Source: Typhlomys cinereus (Eukaryota > Chordata > Mammalia > Rodentia > Platacanthomyidae). Taken from it: a DNA stretch of 64,000 bases. Where the stretch lies: NCBI GenBank assembly GCA_023101885.1, contig JALPQD010000206.1:3196954-3260953 (forward strand). The letters run 5' to 3'. Positions 10,918-22,746 of this stretch are shown here, piece by piece (the first letter of the stretch is position 1; every line of letters starts with the position of its first letter). The notes beneath the pieces are model-generated. The model did no database searches and had not been told where the DNA came from. It saw only the letters and a list, made by a program, of their open reading frames with translations. A program made the position numbers and the translations under genes.

Positions 10918-11780
10918 ATGCTTTGTCAGTCTTGTGAAACTAAGTAACATATATGATCATACTTTTATGGCATCTTATATCTGTTAAAAATTCAGTTTCA
11001 TTATCCACAATATAGACTTAGTCCTCATAATCTCCTAAGAAAAAAAATCATCAGTAGTCTTTTACAAACCCTGTAGATGTGTTTGAGTCATACTGAGTTT
11101 TATTCAATGCAAACTCATTTGTACTACAGAAATTTGTGAGTGCTCAAATGCATTCCTCCACAAATTTCTTCCGCACCATCCTCACATTTGTCTTTCCATG
11201 CCGTCTATAGAAACCGACTTTTTGATCATCTACTCGATTTCCTGTGTCATAATAATCGTGGAAAGTGAAATGAAATAGAAGGAATAGTGTTTTTTGCTTC
11301 AGAAGTGTCCCAATAAATTATAGAAAGAATATTTTATATATTCTACTTAAGTAATAGTATCTGCTCATATCTTTGGTACCAGACATAGGTGTGTCACATC
11401 AAATAGAGATGAATTATTTATTTCCATGATGGATATGAAATAAAGTTAGGGCATGACATACTTTGGATCAAAACTCAGATTGTCTCACTCTGCAATAAAC
11501 TTTTTTGACTAATTTCTGTTTATGGAACTTGGATCATGCAGAGTTGTTACTCTGATCTCCACAAAGTTCTCTTGCTCAGATAAGCAAATTTGGTTAATCC
11601 CTGATATTGACCCTCCTATCCCCACTGTCATCAGGTAAGCAAGGCTTTTGTACAGCAAGTACCAACTTGTAATTAGGGGCAATGGCCATCAAGCAGAAGG
11701 TCTGCCTGAGTATGGGAATGGAGGACAGGGAATTCCATAACTTTCATTATTTAAAAAAATGTAAATAGCCAGACATCTGA
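10918..11780. other. OR-B upstream spacer
   Basis: Shared with 42552-43400, 57949-58640 and, inverted, 32441-33285. It is the candidate promoter side of OR-B, but no clear promoter could be assigned. No other gene is seen. Confidence 0.4.
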
Positions 11781-12690
11781 TGCACCTCACTCACACTTTC
11801 CTTCCTGTTTGCTTGGGGACTGAACAGGTTTTGATCTCCCCAATCAGGGAGCATACAGAGCCTGGCAGTTAGATAGTAACCAATCCACAAAGGGGAAACA
11901 AACCCTCCTCATATCTGTGCACCACTCCTATTCTTACACATGCTACTGAGTTTCTTCTTTATATTAAGATCTTGTTCAAACAGTCTTTTATCTTTTGTTA
12001 GGAGATGAACTCGACAGCCAATCAGGATACAGCCAAGGGCAGTGTAGGAACAGCAAAACTGAAAACAACAACAAACCATAGTTCAGAACACCAATGACCC
12101 TACATTATTCACCTGGAACCAGACCAGCTAAATCTCTCCCAATCCTAAAGCTCAGTGAACCTTGAGGAAGAGGGGCCTGCAAGATTATAAGAGCCAAAAA
12201 TGGGGAGGGCCAAAGATATGTAAGATACTCTGCACAACTCAGGGCTACATCAGCCAGGATATAGCCACAATGTGATTGGACCTTGCCTGACCTGCACAAA
12301 TGCTAACATGTCAACAACCCACCAAAGTCTAACATGAATCACAAGGGAGAAGTTTTCGGGCAGTAGAATTCGTAGAGGCAAGGGGTTAAACAGTCATAAT
12401 AGAGTTCCCATACTCGTGGACAGCTCAAGAAAGGGCTCACAACTATGCCTCTGAGTCTTGAACCCTCACTAGTGTAGACAACTCCGAGAGAAATTTAACG
12501 CAGACATAAACAGATGCTCTGGAGGATGGGAGGGAGAAAGTAGGAAGCCCAAGAGAGGAGGAGGGAAGGAAAAGGGGTGAAAGGGAGGGGGAGAGTGGGA
12601 AGTGAGGAGAGTACAATGGCAGCAACATAAGGGAAAGGGTTGGGGAGGAGAAAGGAATACGTATTGAGCTTGTAAAACTAGGCAAAATAA
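11780..12690 (+). mobile_element. Old L1 3'UTR
   Basis: Colinear with the 3'UTR of younger L1s (compare 38340-38985): 'ccatagttcagaac', 'tctctcccaatcctaaagct', then a long G/A-rich tract (12500-12655) and 'gagcttgtaaaactaggcaaaataaaa' at the 3' end. No ORF2 remains. Copies with different internal deletions: 43400-43995, 58645-59075 and, inverted, 31490-32440. Confidence 0.8.
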
Positions 12691-12699
12691 AAAATTTAT

Positions 12700-13540
12700 T
12701 CCTGAATACAGGCTATGGTCTTTTCCTTTAACCATGAAATTATTTCCAACAGATGAGTGGCATTTGTTTAAGTAGAAAAAACAAAGATCATAAAATATTT
12801 GCAAGCATCAGAATTACAATACGCCTCTACAGCAATTCATGTCTCCTTCGCACTAAGAACTAATACTATCTAGACCTGGGGAATGCTAGCCATGGGATTC
12901 TCTGTTGTCCTAAGTATATTTTTCCCATAACCTGACAGATGACATATGAGCTTTAAATGAAATTATTAAAGTGAGACATAAAATTTATACATTTCCAAAG
13001 AATACACCCCCACACACGAACACAAAAAAATGGTGTTTAAGTAGAAAAGTTTTATAGATATCAATATTAAGTGATGCATACAAAATAGTAAACAGTAAAG
13101 GTTCTAGTAGAGATATCTCTTAGAAACAGTTATGTCTTACTCCAGAAGGAGATAAAAAAAGAACAATAGAACATTAATTCCTTGATATAATATGGGACAC
13201 ACAGACTCTGATTGTGATCCAAGCAAATGATACGGAAAAAAAATCACCAAATATATGAGAAACTTGCCTTATCTTTGCAACAGGAATTGTATGATGGATT
13301 ATTAAGTAGCTTGATTGTAGTAATATTTTTGCCTTCTTAGGTATAACCAGAAATTATGCTTTAATTTGAATGCATGTAAATGTTATTGGGGTTTAGGTCA
13401 ACTAAGCTAAGAAAACCCAGAAGCTTTGCAAGCTCAAATGATCAGAGAAAAAGCACCAAGTACTGTGTTTAATATCATCATGGAAGGGGAGAACCAAATT
13501 CTAAAAGTTGCTTTCTGACTTGTACAAATCTGTGAATTAC

Positions 13541-13541
<1 letters not shown>
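12700..13541. other. Spacer between L1 3'UTR and CT repeat
   Basis: Anonymous AT-rich DNA shared with 44000-44850 and 59080-59930; the inverted block ends within it (about 13030). No gene is seen. Confidence 0.4.
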
Positions 13542-13611
<70 letters not shown>

Positions 13612-13614
13612 TGT

Positions 13615-13655
<41 letters not shown>
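13542..13655. repeat. (CT)n(GT)n microsatellite
   Basis: About 75 bases of CT followed by about 35 bases of GT. Paralogous arrays are shorter and lack the GT part (44852-44907, and about 28 bases at 59931-59958). The flanking primer-like sequence is otherwise conserved. Confidence 0.97.
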
Positions 13656-13656
<1 letters not shown>

Positions 13657-14561
13657 ATATAAATAAGTAAAATACATTGTAAAAGGTGAGGAAAGTAGAA
13701 ATAGAAAATTCTTCATGCTATGCTTGCAGATACCAGGCAAAATGTATTAAGCGTTGGACACATTTTTTGTACACATTTGTTGTCATGTGGAAGAACAAGA
13801 GAAGAAAGTATTAATGAAATGAGAATCGTTTTTGCCTGAGTTATTTGGAATTAAATATATAAGAATTAGTGTGAATACCCCATGCAAAAGTAAGAAAAAA
13901 AGGGATTTTTATCTTGACTTTATTTCAAACCAAATGACCATAACTTTCCTGGATACTAAGGATAGAAACTGTGCCCTCATAGAGAGCAGAGGAAGCCGTT
14001 TGTTCCTCATCAAGAAGAGTGAACTTCAGGAGGAGGAACAAGAATAATTTCCTGGCTGGAATAGACTTCCTAATGAAGCGTTCCCAACTGATTTCCATGG
14101 ACTCTGCACTCCCAGGGATGTGATATCCACAGCTCCTCATTAGAGCAGCTAGATTGCTATCATTCTGATCCTAGGAGTGTATGCCCTTAAAGATCAAGAG
14201 TGAAGAAGTGAACTCACTAACATTCTTTTCCTGAGTCCTCAGGCAATGATTCGTCATTCAGTTTTATCCTACAATTTCTGCACAAATTTTCCTCACAGAT
14301 ATTTTATACATACTGCATATTTCTTTTCTATTACATTGGAATAGTCTTTGATAGTCAGAAGCAAGGATCTCATAATCCATTGACAATAAGAAGCTTGATT
14401 ATGTATGGATATGTATATATTATTTATATACATTTGCACATGATGTGATTTTTATATAGGTTTGTATACATATAAATATGAATATAAAAACTGCAAGTAT
14501 ATGTATGATATATACATATATGTATATGAAACCATAACCTGCATTTGGGGATATGAATAAG
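13656..14561. other. Spacer, unit 1
   Basis: Shared with 44908-45835 and 62030-62800. An open frame on the - strand (14140-13925) also exists in the other two copies but changes throughout and matches nothing I recognise. TA-rich simple sequence lies at 14405-14530. Confidence 0.4.
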
Positions 14562-14578
14562 AAAATTGCAAGTTTTAA

Positions 14579-14862
14579 CATATTTTAAATTTATTTATTT
14601 ATTTATTTGTTTGTTTGTTAATGTATATCGATGGACACTCTGTGAACCTGTGATGGAACAATGGTGATGTGGTAATCATCTTTGATTGTTTATACTTTTT
14701 GCTTCACTCTGGGATTTCCCAAGATCTGCCCTTTCTGCAGATCCTGGCAATGCAGGCCCCTGGCATTTCTGCCTGGCATTTTTTCACAAGGGACCTTGGA
14801 TCCCAACTCAGACCTTCTTCCTTGGGGCAGAATCATAACTCCTGAACCATCTCTCCAACCCT
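14579..14862 (-). mobile_element. B2-like SINE, antisense, with 17-bp TSD
   Basis: The reverse-complement head 'gttggagagatggttcagg' and a tRNA-like region are followed by a body and a TTTA/TTTG-rich tail on the left. Perfect 17-base direct repeats 'aaaattgcaagttttaa' flank it (14562-14578, 14863-14879). Present in all units (45836-46105, 62800-63090), so it predates duplication. Confidence 0.85.
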
Positions 14863-15034
14863 AAAATTGCAAGTTTTAAAAAAGACACTGCAGAAAGATC
14901 TGGAGTGTTCTGAGCTTTATATATCATTATTGTGTACAAACTGTTGAACGCTGTACTTTGATCTCCGCAGGCATAACTACTTTTCTCTGTCCCTTTTTGT
15001 CTCTGAAATAACTAAATGAATAAATTGAAAAATA

Positions 15035-15222
15035 TGTCACTTATTTATTTTGATAGAGGAAAAGAGAAATTACATACATGCATGCCTTGGTGTATGGATG
15101 GAGTGCAAAACTAGATTTTCAGAAATCATTTGTCTCTTCCAATATAAGGCTTCTGGGAATAGAAGTCAAGCTATCAGATTTCTAAGCAAGTGACTTACTC
15201 ACTGAGCCATCTCCATTGCACC
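15035..15222 (-). mobile_element. Short old SINE, antisense
   Basis: The right end reads on the - strand 'ggagatggctcagtgagtaag', a typical tRNA-like SINE head; it ends left in a TTTATTT tail. Same element at 46285-46468 and 63255-63448. Confidence 0.65.
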
Positions 15223-16576
15223 CGATAAATTAAACCTTTTTTAAAACAAAGATCCAACTCTAAAATTATGCTCCTACATAAAAGAATATACCATAATAAA
15301 GTGTGACTGGATTTATAACCTCAGAATGGAATTCTAGTGGCTCTCTAAGCTGTTTAGTACATTCAGTGGCAGTATTCTTACCTTATATGAGATAGTGCAG
15401 TTCTCCTTTATATATCTCATAATAACATCCCATAACAAAGCCTCTCATAATAACATTCTATAGCAAAGTCTCACAAACATATTTCTTTTTAACATTTTTA
15501 TTATTATTTCCGCTCGTACAAACTTAATAGGTAACCATTTTACAAATGGGTGATTGACCCTTCCCTCACTGTCGTTTCCTACTTTTATTACATCTATCTT
15601 CCTCACTCCCTCTTTCTCCCCCGGACGCCCCTGCTCCCCTTCTCCCCTCACCCTTCCCTCCCCATCCCGCAGTGCCTCCTGCCCATTTCCCAGAGAATCC
15701 TTTAATGTGTATGCCAGATTCTCCTCTGAACCCTCCTCTACGATGACATACAAGGACACAGTGGCATTACCCTGTGTTCACCTTAAGCATAGGAACACTA
15801 CTGTGACTGTCAATCCCTTGCCTTCAAGGATCTTGGTGCCTTTAGCAAATGCTAGACTTTGTGGGGTCATTAGTGTGTTGGACATTGCGCAGGGCAAGCA
15901 GAGTCCAATTATGATTGCTCCGGGAATAACTTGTGTAGAGTATCTTGCATATCATTGCTGCTCACATCCTTGTGCTCTTACAATCTTACCGCCCCCTCTT
16001 CTGCAAATTTCCCTGAGCTTCAAGATGGGGAGAGATTAGGCTGGCCTAGTTCTAGGTGGTTGATATAGAATCTCTGAAGTTCTAGATTATGGTTTGTTGG
16101 TTTTCTTTTGCAGTTTTGCTGCTCCTGCAATGCCCTTCACTCCATTCTGATGGGTATTTTATGTCACCCCCTGGCCAGAGATAAAAAGCTGTCAAGCTAG
16201 AGTCTTGTTATAAGAGTATATTCAAAGATAGATGTAATAAAAGTAGGAAACGACAGTGAGGGAAGGGTCAATCACCCATTTGTAAAATGGTTAATTTTTA
16301 TCTGCCAGACTATATGCCCTCCTCTTCTGGTGAGATCATACGCTTTCAGTTGTAAATGATCAGGAACGAAAGTCTGTGAACTTAACCAGATGTCTCATTA
16401 CTTACTTGCAGTCCTTGATGGAGGCCTATTTTCTCTGCTTTAGCATGGTCCCCTCTCTCCTTGTTTCTGGTGTGGCCTTCCTACCCCATCCCTCCTGTTC
16501 ATAATCCTTGCTATTACTGTAGGTATTACAGAGATTTATCTTTGAGTTTCTCTAAGTGGGCTGGGTGGGTTTGTTA

Positions 16577-19500
16577 CTAGGAGCCACCTATTAGGGAGTG
16601 CATACTGCCCTTAAATTTCTGGGTCTGACATACTTCACTAAATATAATTGTTTCTAATGACATCCATTTCCCGGCAAATTCCAGTAATTCATCATTTTTG
16701 ATGGCTGAGTAGTACTCCATTGTGTAGATGTACCACATTTTCCTTATCAACTCGTCAACTGTTGTACATTTGGGTTGATTCCATGAATTTGCTATTGTAA
16801 ACAGTGCTGCTATGAACATGGTCACACTTGTGCTATCAAGGTGAAACTCTGCTGCATGGGGGGTTATTCCCAATCGCAGGGTCAAATGACATTTCAATCA
16901 TTCATTTCTGTAAGAATCTCTAGATGGCTCACCAGAGTGGTTGTATGAGCCTGCATTCCCACAGCAATGTAGGAGAGTTCCCCTCTCTCCACATCCTCTC
17001 CAGCATTTGTTGTTGTTTGTATTGTGGATATTTGCCATCCGGACCGGGGTGAGATGATACCTCAGGGAAGTTTTGATTTGCATTATCATGATGGCTAAGG
17101 AAGTGGAGCATTTTTTAAGATATTTGTTAGACATATTAATTTCATCCTTGGTAAAATTTCTTTTAAGTTCCAGCACGCATTTTTAATTGAGCCATTGGTT
17201 TCCTTGGTGTTTAGTTTTCTAAGTTCTTTGTGCACTCTGGATAATAGAGCTCAATCAGATATGTGGTTACGGAAGATTTTCTCCCATTCTGTGGGTTGCC
17301 TTTGAGCTCGTGTTACAATCTCTTCATCTGAACAGAAGCTCTTTAATTTCACAAGATCCCAACTGTTGTGAGTTGGTAGCAGTGACTGTGCCATTGGATG
17401 TCTGTTTAGGAAATTTTGGCCTAGCCTAATCAGCTCGAGGGAGTTCCCTATCCTTTCAACTATGGTTTTTATAGTCTCTGGACTTATATCAATGTCCTTG
17501 ATCCATTTGGAATTAAGTCTTGTACATGGTGGCAAGTACGGGTCCACTTTTAATCTTCTGCATGTGGACATTCAGTTTTGTCAGCACCATTTGTTGAAGA
17601 TACTGTTCTTTTTCCACTGGGTTTTTGGGCCCTTTTGTCACAAACCAAATGGCTGTAACTTTGTGGGCTTATATCTGGGTCTTCAACCTTTATCCATTGA
17701 TCTGTGTGTCTATTTTGGAGCCAATACCAGGCTGTTTTTATAGGTATGGATTTGTAGTATAGACTAAGGTTTGCTATGGTGATACCTCTAGCAGTGTTTT
17801 TGTTACTCAGGATTGTCTTTGCTATCCTGGGTCTTTTGTGCCTCTATATGAATTTTGAGATTGTTTGGTCAACTTCTTTAATGAATTGCTTTGTGATTTT
17901 AATTGGTATAGCATTGAATTTTTATATTGCCTTTGGTAGGATGGTTATTTATACGATGTTGATTCTGCCAATGCAGGAACATGGGAGGTCTTTCCACCTT
18001 CTGGTATCTTCTGCAATTTCTTTCTTTAGGATTTTAAAGTTTTCTTTGTAAAGGTCTTTTACCTACTTGGTTAGGTTTATACGAAGGTATTTCATTTTTT
18101 TAGGGGCTATAGTAAATGGGACGGTTTCTCTCAAAGCTTTTTCACTTCTTTCATTCTGGGCATATAGGAAGGCCACTGATTTTTGTACATTTATTTTGTA
18201 TCCTCCCACCCTGCTGAACTTCTCAATTAGTTCCAGGAGCTTCCTGGTGGAGTTTTTGGGATCCCTCAGATATAAGATCATGTAATCTGCAAATAGGCAT
18301 AGCTTGACTTCTTCCTTGCTGATTTTAATCCCTTTTATGCCCCTTTATTGTCTTATGGCTTCAGTTAAGACTTCAAGTACAATATTGAAAAGAAGGGTGA
18401 TAGTGGACAGCCTTGTCTAGTTCCTGATAGAAGTGGGAATGCTTCCAGTTTTTCCCTATTGAGCATAATCCTTGCTGTGGGCTTGTTGTATACAGCTTTT
18501 ATTGATAAAGGTTCCTTCCATTCCTACTCTCTCTAGCGTTTTGATCATAAAAGGCAGTTGGATCTTGTCAAAAGCTTTTTCTGCATCTATCATATCATGT
18601 TTTCTTGGACTTTGGACTGCTTTATATGATCAATTACATTTATTGATTTGTGTATGTTGAACCAACCTTGTGTGCCTGGGATAAAGCTTACTTGGTCTCC
18701 ATGAATAATCTTTTTGATGTGTTTTTGAATCCAATTTGCTAAGACTTTGCTGAGAATATTTGCATCTGTGTTCATCAGATAGATTGGCCTAAATTTTTCT
18801 TTTGAAAGTGTATCTTTAGTAGGTTTTGGGATTAAAACCATATTAGTTTCATAGAAGGAATTTGGTAGTGTTCCTTCCTTTGCTATTTGATGGAACAGTT
18901 TAAGGAATATTAGTGTTATTAACCCCTTAAATGTCTGGTAGAACTCTGTGCTGAATCCATCTGGTCCAGGACATGTTTTTGGTAGGAAGGTTTGAGATTA
19001 CTTCCTCAATTTCCTCATATGTTATAGGAGTATTTAAATAATTCACAACTTCCTGATTCAATTTAGGTAAGTTGTGTTTACTTAGGAATTCATCCATCTC
19101 TTTTGTGTTGTCAAACTTCACAGAGTATCATTTTTTGAAATATGATGTTATAATTCTCTGGATTTCTTGGGAGTCAGAAGTGGTAACTCCATTTTCATTT
19201 CTAATTTTCTTAATTTGGGTTTTCTCTCTTGCTTTTGGTTAATTTATCTAGGGGTACATCAATGTTATTGATTTTTCCAAAGAACCAGCTTTTCGACTGG
19301 TTGATTTTCTCTATCGTCTTCCTAATCTCAGTTGCAGATATTTCTCCCCTTATTTTGCTAATCTCCTCTCTGCTACTACTTTTGGGATCAGATTGCTCTA
19401 GTTTCTCTAAAGCTTTTAGCTGTACTGTTAAGTCATTTATTTCTTATGTTTCCATTTTTTGATGTAGGCATTAAAATCTATGAACTTACCTCTTAGGACA

Positions 19501-20370
19501 GCTTGCATTGTGTCCCAGAGATTTTGGTAAGTTGCATTTTCATTATCGTTTGGTTTCAGAAAATCTTGAATTTCCTTTTTAATTTCTTCCTGAATCAAGT
19601 TCTCATACAGCATCATAGTGTTAAATTTCTGAAAGTTAGTGTATTTTGCGTTGTTTGTTGGGTTTTGGATGTCCAGCTTTAGGCCATGGCGGACAGATAG
19701 GGCACAGGTTAGAATTTCAACATTTTGTATATGTGTACATTCATTTTGTGGCCCAATATGTAATCTATTTTTGAGAAAGATCCATGTGCTGCTGAGAAAA
19801 ATGTGTATTCTTTGGTGCATGGATGAAAAGTTCGATAGAGATCTGTAAGATCCATTTCTTTAAGGGTTTGATTAAGTTCCAAAGTGTCTCTGTTAAGTTT
19901 TTGACTTGTTGATCTATCTCATGTTGAGAGGGAGGTGTTGAAGTCCCCAAGAATTATCGTTTGGGGGTTGCTTTAGATGCTGTAGGGTTTTCTTAATGAA
20001 TGTAGAGGTGGCCTGTATTGGGTGCATATATGTTCAGTATTGTGAAGTCTTCCTGGTGAATTGTACCTGTGACTAAAATGTAGTATCCATCTGTGTCTCT
20101 TATGATTTTCTTTGGATTGAAGTCCACTTTGTCCAAATGCATAATTGCTACACCTGCCTGTTTCCTGGTTTCATTAGCTTGCAAAATTTTGTACCAACAT
20201 TTCATTTTTAGGATGTGCCTATTTTTGTGTTGATATGAGTTTCCTGAACATAGCAGATTGCTGGATTGTGGTTTTTAATCCACTTTTGTAATCTTTGTCT
20301 CTTGATTGGTGAGTTAGTACCATTGACATTTAATGTTGTAATGGAGAAATTATTTTTAATTCTATACAAT
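16577..20370 (-). pseudogene. L1 ORF2 (endonuclease / reverse transcriptase), broken
   Basis: The N-terminal endonuclease region reads 'LNVNGTNSPIKRQRLQKW' and 'QETH' (conserved Asn and Glu of the APE-like fold) near 20330-20240. RT segments follow: '[19 protein letters not shown]' (18841 on), 'FIPGTQGW', and 'MILYLRDPKNSTRKLLELI' after the catalytic region (18281 on). The C-terminus has the '[15 protein letters not shown]' Cys region (17020-16960) and ends '...SLIGGS' at 16577. Frameshifts and stops divide it into more than ten pieces. Confidence 0.9.
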
Positions 20371-20469
20371 TTTTATGTTTAGTAGATTTTGTAAGCTTAT
20401 TGTTTGACATTTAAGTTTTGGTGGTATTATACTTTCTTTCTGTCCTCCTGAATATGCTTGTTCTTTTCT

Positions 20470-20773
20470 GTTTCTTTTTTTTTTTAAGGGAAAAGAAGGA
20501 GGAAATTTATTTGGCTTGTGGTTAAGGGAAATCCCATAGCAGAAATTAGGGCTTGGAGACAGACATCATGAAGGCAGGGATAGCAAGAATAACCTGAGGT
20601 CAATTGGGGGTAGACACCAAACCACAAGGCCTGTCCCCTGATACATGCCTTCCCCAGTAAGGCTCCAATGGTTGTGATATTTGGGTAAGAAGTTTACCTG
20701 AGTCATAAGATGCTCCAGTACATGAGATTTAGAGGCAAAGGAAATTTGATGCTTATATTTATGAAATGTTAAC
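20470..20773 (-). mobile_element. Unclassified 0.3-kb retroposed insert with 14-bp TSD
   Basis: The insert separates L1 ORF1 from ORF2. Perfect 14-base repeats 'gcttgttcttttct' flank it (20456-20469, 20774-20787), and other L1 copies (37255, 54040) have one uninterrupted copy of the site. On the - strand it ends with an AATAAA signal ('ccaaataaatttcc') and a poly(A) tail (T-run near 20475-20485). No tRNA or 7SL head is visible. It may be a retroposed mRNA or noncoding-RNA 3' end, or an LTR-derived transcript. Confidence 0.85.
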
Positions 20774-21849
20774 GCTTGTTCTTTTCTTCATCCTTGAGTA
20801 TCATTTCCAGCATTTTTTGAAGGCCTGGTTTGGTAGACATGTATCCCTTCAAGCTGTCTTTGTGCTGGAAAACTTTTCTTTCTACCTCAATCATGACAGA
20901 TAGTTTTGTTGGGTATATCAGTCTGGGTTGGCATTTTTGCTCATTTAATACTTGAAGTACGTCTCTCCAAGATCTTCTTGCTTTTACTGTTTCCATTGAG
21001 TAGTCATTTGTTATTCTAATAGGTTTACCTTTAAAAGTGACTTGCTTTTTTTCTCTTGAAGCTCTCAGCACCTTTTCTTTTTCTTGAATGTGGAGTGTTT
21101 TGGTTATTATTTGCTGTGGCGATTTTCTATGTTGGTCATGTCTGGAGTGCAAAATGCATCTTGTATTTGAATGGGCCTCTCATTCTTTCGTTATGGGAAG
21201 TTTCCATTTATGATGATTTGAAATATTTCCTCAGGTGTGGTATTTTGGGATTCTTGTTCTGGTATTCCATGAATGCGCATGTTAGGCTTCTTCAGGGTGT
21301 TCCATATCTCTTGAATGTAGCTCTCAAGTATCTTTTTGGCTTTAACAATCTCTTCCATTGACCTGGTTAATTCTCCCACTTTGTCTTCAAGATCTGAAAT
21401 TCTATTTTCTGCTTCATCAGTTCTGCTGATAATATTCTCTGTTTGCTTTGGGTTGAAGATAACTTGTCTTTTAGTTCAATTTTAAACTCTGCCTGAGACT
21501 GTTTTAACTGCTCTATGCCTATTTTTGTTTCTTGAACTGTTTTTCTCAACTCCTCCAAGTGTCTGTTGTGTTGCAGTTCAAAATGGTTGATGCGGTTGTT
21601 TAACTCTTCTTGGATTTCCTCTTTCATAATGTTAATCATGGTAATGATCATACTCTGAAATTTGTAATGTTCTTTGTGGGTTTCTTGGCTATTTTCTGTG
21701 AATTTGTTCTGGTCGGAATCCATCATTATGGAGTTAATTCTTTTGGTCGAAATTGGTCTTCTTGGGTTTTGTTTCTCAAGTATCTGCACTTTGACTTGGG
21801 CATTGCTGTTTTGTTTCTTAGGACCTTTCAGTTTCTGTGTGTTTTTCAC
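20774..21849 (-). pseudogene. L1 ORF1 (RNA-binding chaperone), broken
   Basis: From MKNTQKLKG (21849) the frame has a basic N-terminus, then a coiled coil rich in E, Q and K ('NNRINHFELQHNRHLEEL', 'AEFKIELKDKLSSTQ'), after which a frameshift near 21430 ends it. The trimer/RRM part continues at 21379-21191 ('IHGIPEQESQNTTPEEIF') and the C-terminal domain at 21152-20774 ('DYSMETVKARRSWRDVLQ', 'QPRLIYPTKLSV'). The last eight codons are lost to the retroposon at 20470-20773, which supplies a stop right after KNKR. Confidence 0.88.
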
Positions 21850-22379
21850 TGAACTGATTTAGTTGATATTATTACACTTGCCAGTTATTGCTAGTGCTTG
21901 CCTTGAATTGGGTATGTTTGTCTATTGTTATTGTAATTTCCTACATGAGGCTATTAGGCTGTTAGTACATCAGTTAAGTCAGGTTAAGTGGACAAGGGGT
22001 GAATATTAGTATGGTAGTGCAGTTTTAAGATTTAATATCTTAGTGATATGTGAGGGTGAGTGGTGTACTCCCTGGCATTGTATATGTTTTTGGGGTGGCT
22101 ATATGGAGAAATTAATATACAGCAATTGATACTAGAAAGGATCAGTAAGGTGAAAAAAAGGGAGGTTTACTTATCTTTGTGCTGGATGTGAAGAATCTCT
22201 CCCACGTGATAGGATGATTGTAGATGACTCCAGATGTATGGCCTTTGTCCCTTAGAGTTTTGCTTGAGTTTCCTTTGGACTCCATTGAATTCTGAGTAGC
22301 AGTGTGTCTTCTTTGGGCTACGTGTGTAGGTACCCGGTGGGCCGGAGAGGCAGAGGGTCGATGTTGATGGCAGAATTCT

Positions 22380-22746
22380 TCATCTGGGACCTGGGACTTG
22401 GATTAGTGGCACACCCAAGCTCCAGGGATAGAAGAATGTGAGCAAGTCCTGTCTGGTCAGGCAGAGGCATGGCCCATAGGAAGAAAGGGACTATGGTCTG
22501 GGGCAGGACCCAGGCAAAGCCGGGGGCTGCATGGGTGCCAATGGGACATGGTGGCACCTGAGGAGGCTGGGCGGACTCACCTGGGACCTGGCAAGCTGGA
22601 GTCAGCAGCTCGGGCGGGAGGACACACAAAAGGCTGGGGTCCAGGGCAGGGCCCAGGCAAAGCCAGAGGCCACCTGGGTGCAGATGGGACAAGGGGGCAC
22701 CTGAAGGGCTGGGCTGACTCACCTGGGGCCTGGCAGGCTGGGGGCC
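22380..22746 (-). promoter_or_regulatory. Tandem L1 5'UTR promoter monomers
   Basis: Two similar GC-rich units lie head to tail; the shared word 'gccagg(c/t)cccaggtgagtc' recurs 142 bases apart (complement at 22716 and 22574), each followed by 'cccatctgcacccagg' or a relative and 'ggctttgcctggg'. The layout recalls the tandem promoter monomers of mouse L1s. Promoter activity is inferred only from position. Confidence 0.7.

Larger units (their letters stand above)
15485..22746 (-). mobile_element. Full-length L1 (5'UTR, ORF1, ORF2, 3'UTR), inactivated
   Basis: A complete 7.3-kb LINE-1 on the - strand: 5'UTR 22746-21850 with GC-rich tandem monomers, ORF1 21849-20774 (interrupted), ORF2 about 20370-16577, 3'UTR 16576-15485 with a C-rich (+ strand) tract. 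It is bounded by a short imperfect TSD ('tcacaaacatattt' at 15471, 'tcataaacatctta' at 22747); units 2 and 3 (46721, 63691) show the uninterrupted target. ORF1 and ORF2 carry many frameshifts and stops and a 0.3-kb retroposon sits at the ORF1 end, so it cannot mobilise itself. It is younger than the segmental duplication. Confidence 0.95.

Noticed and set aside
13540..13740. Open frames made of RE/ER or TH dipeptides
   Set aside because: Translations of the CT/GT microsatellite.
15554..16039. 161-codon + strand frame
   Set aside because: It is the antisense of the L1 3'UTR; similar antisense frames recur at every L1 tail (30612, 38480, 61237).
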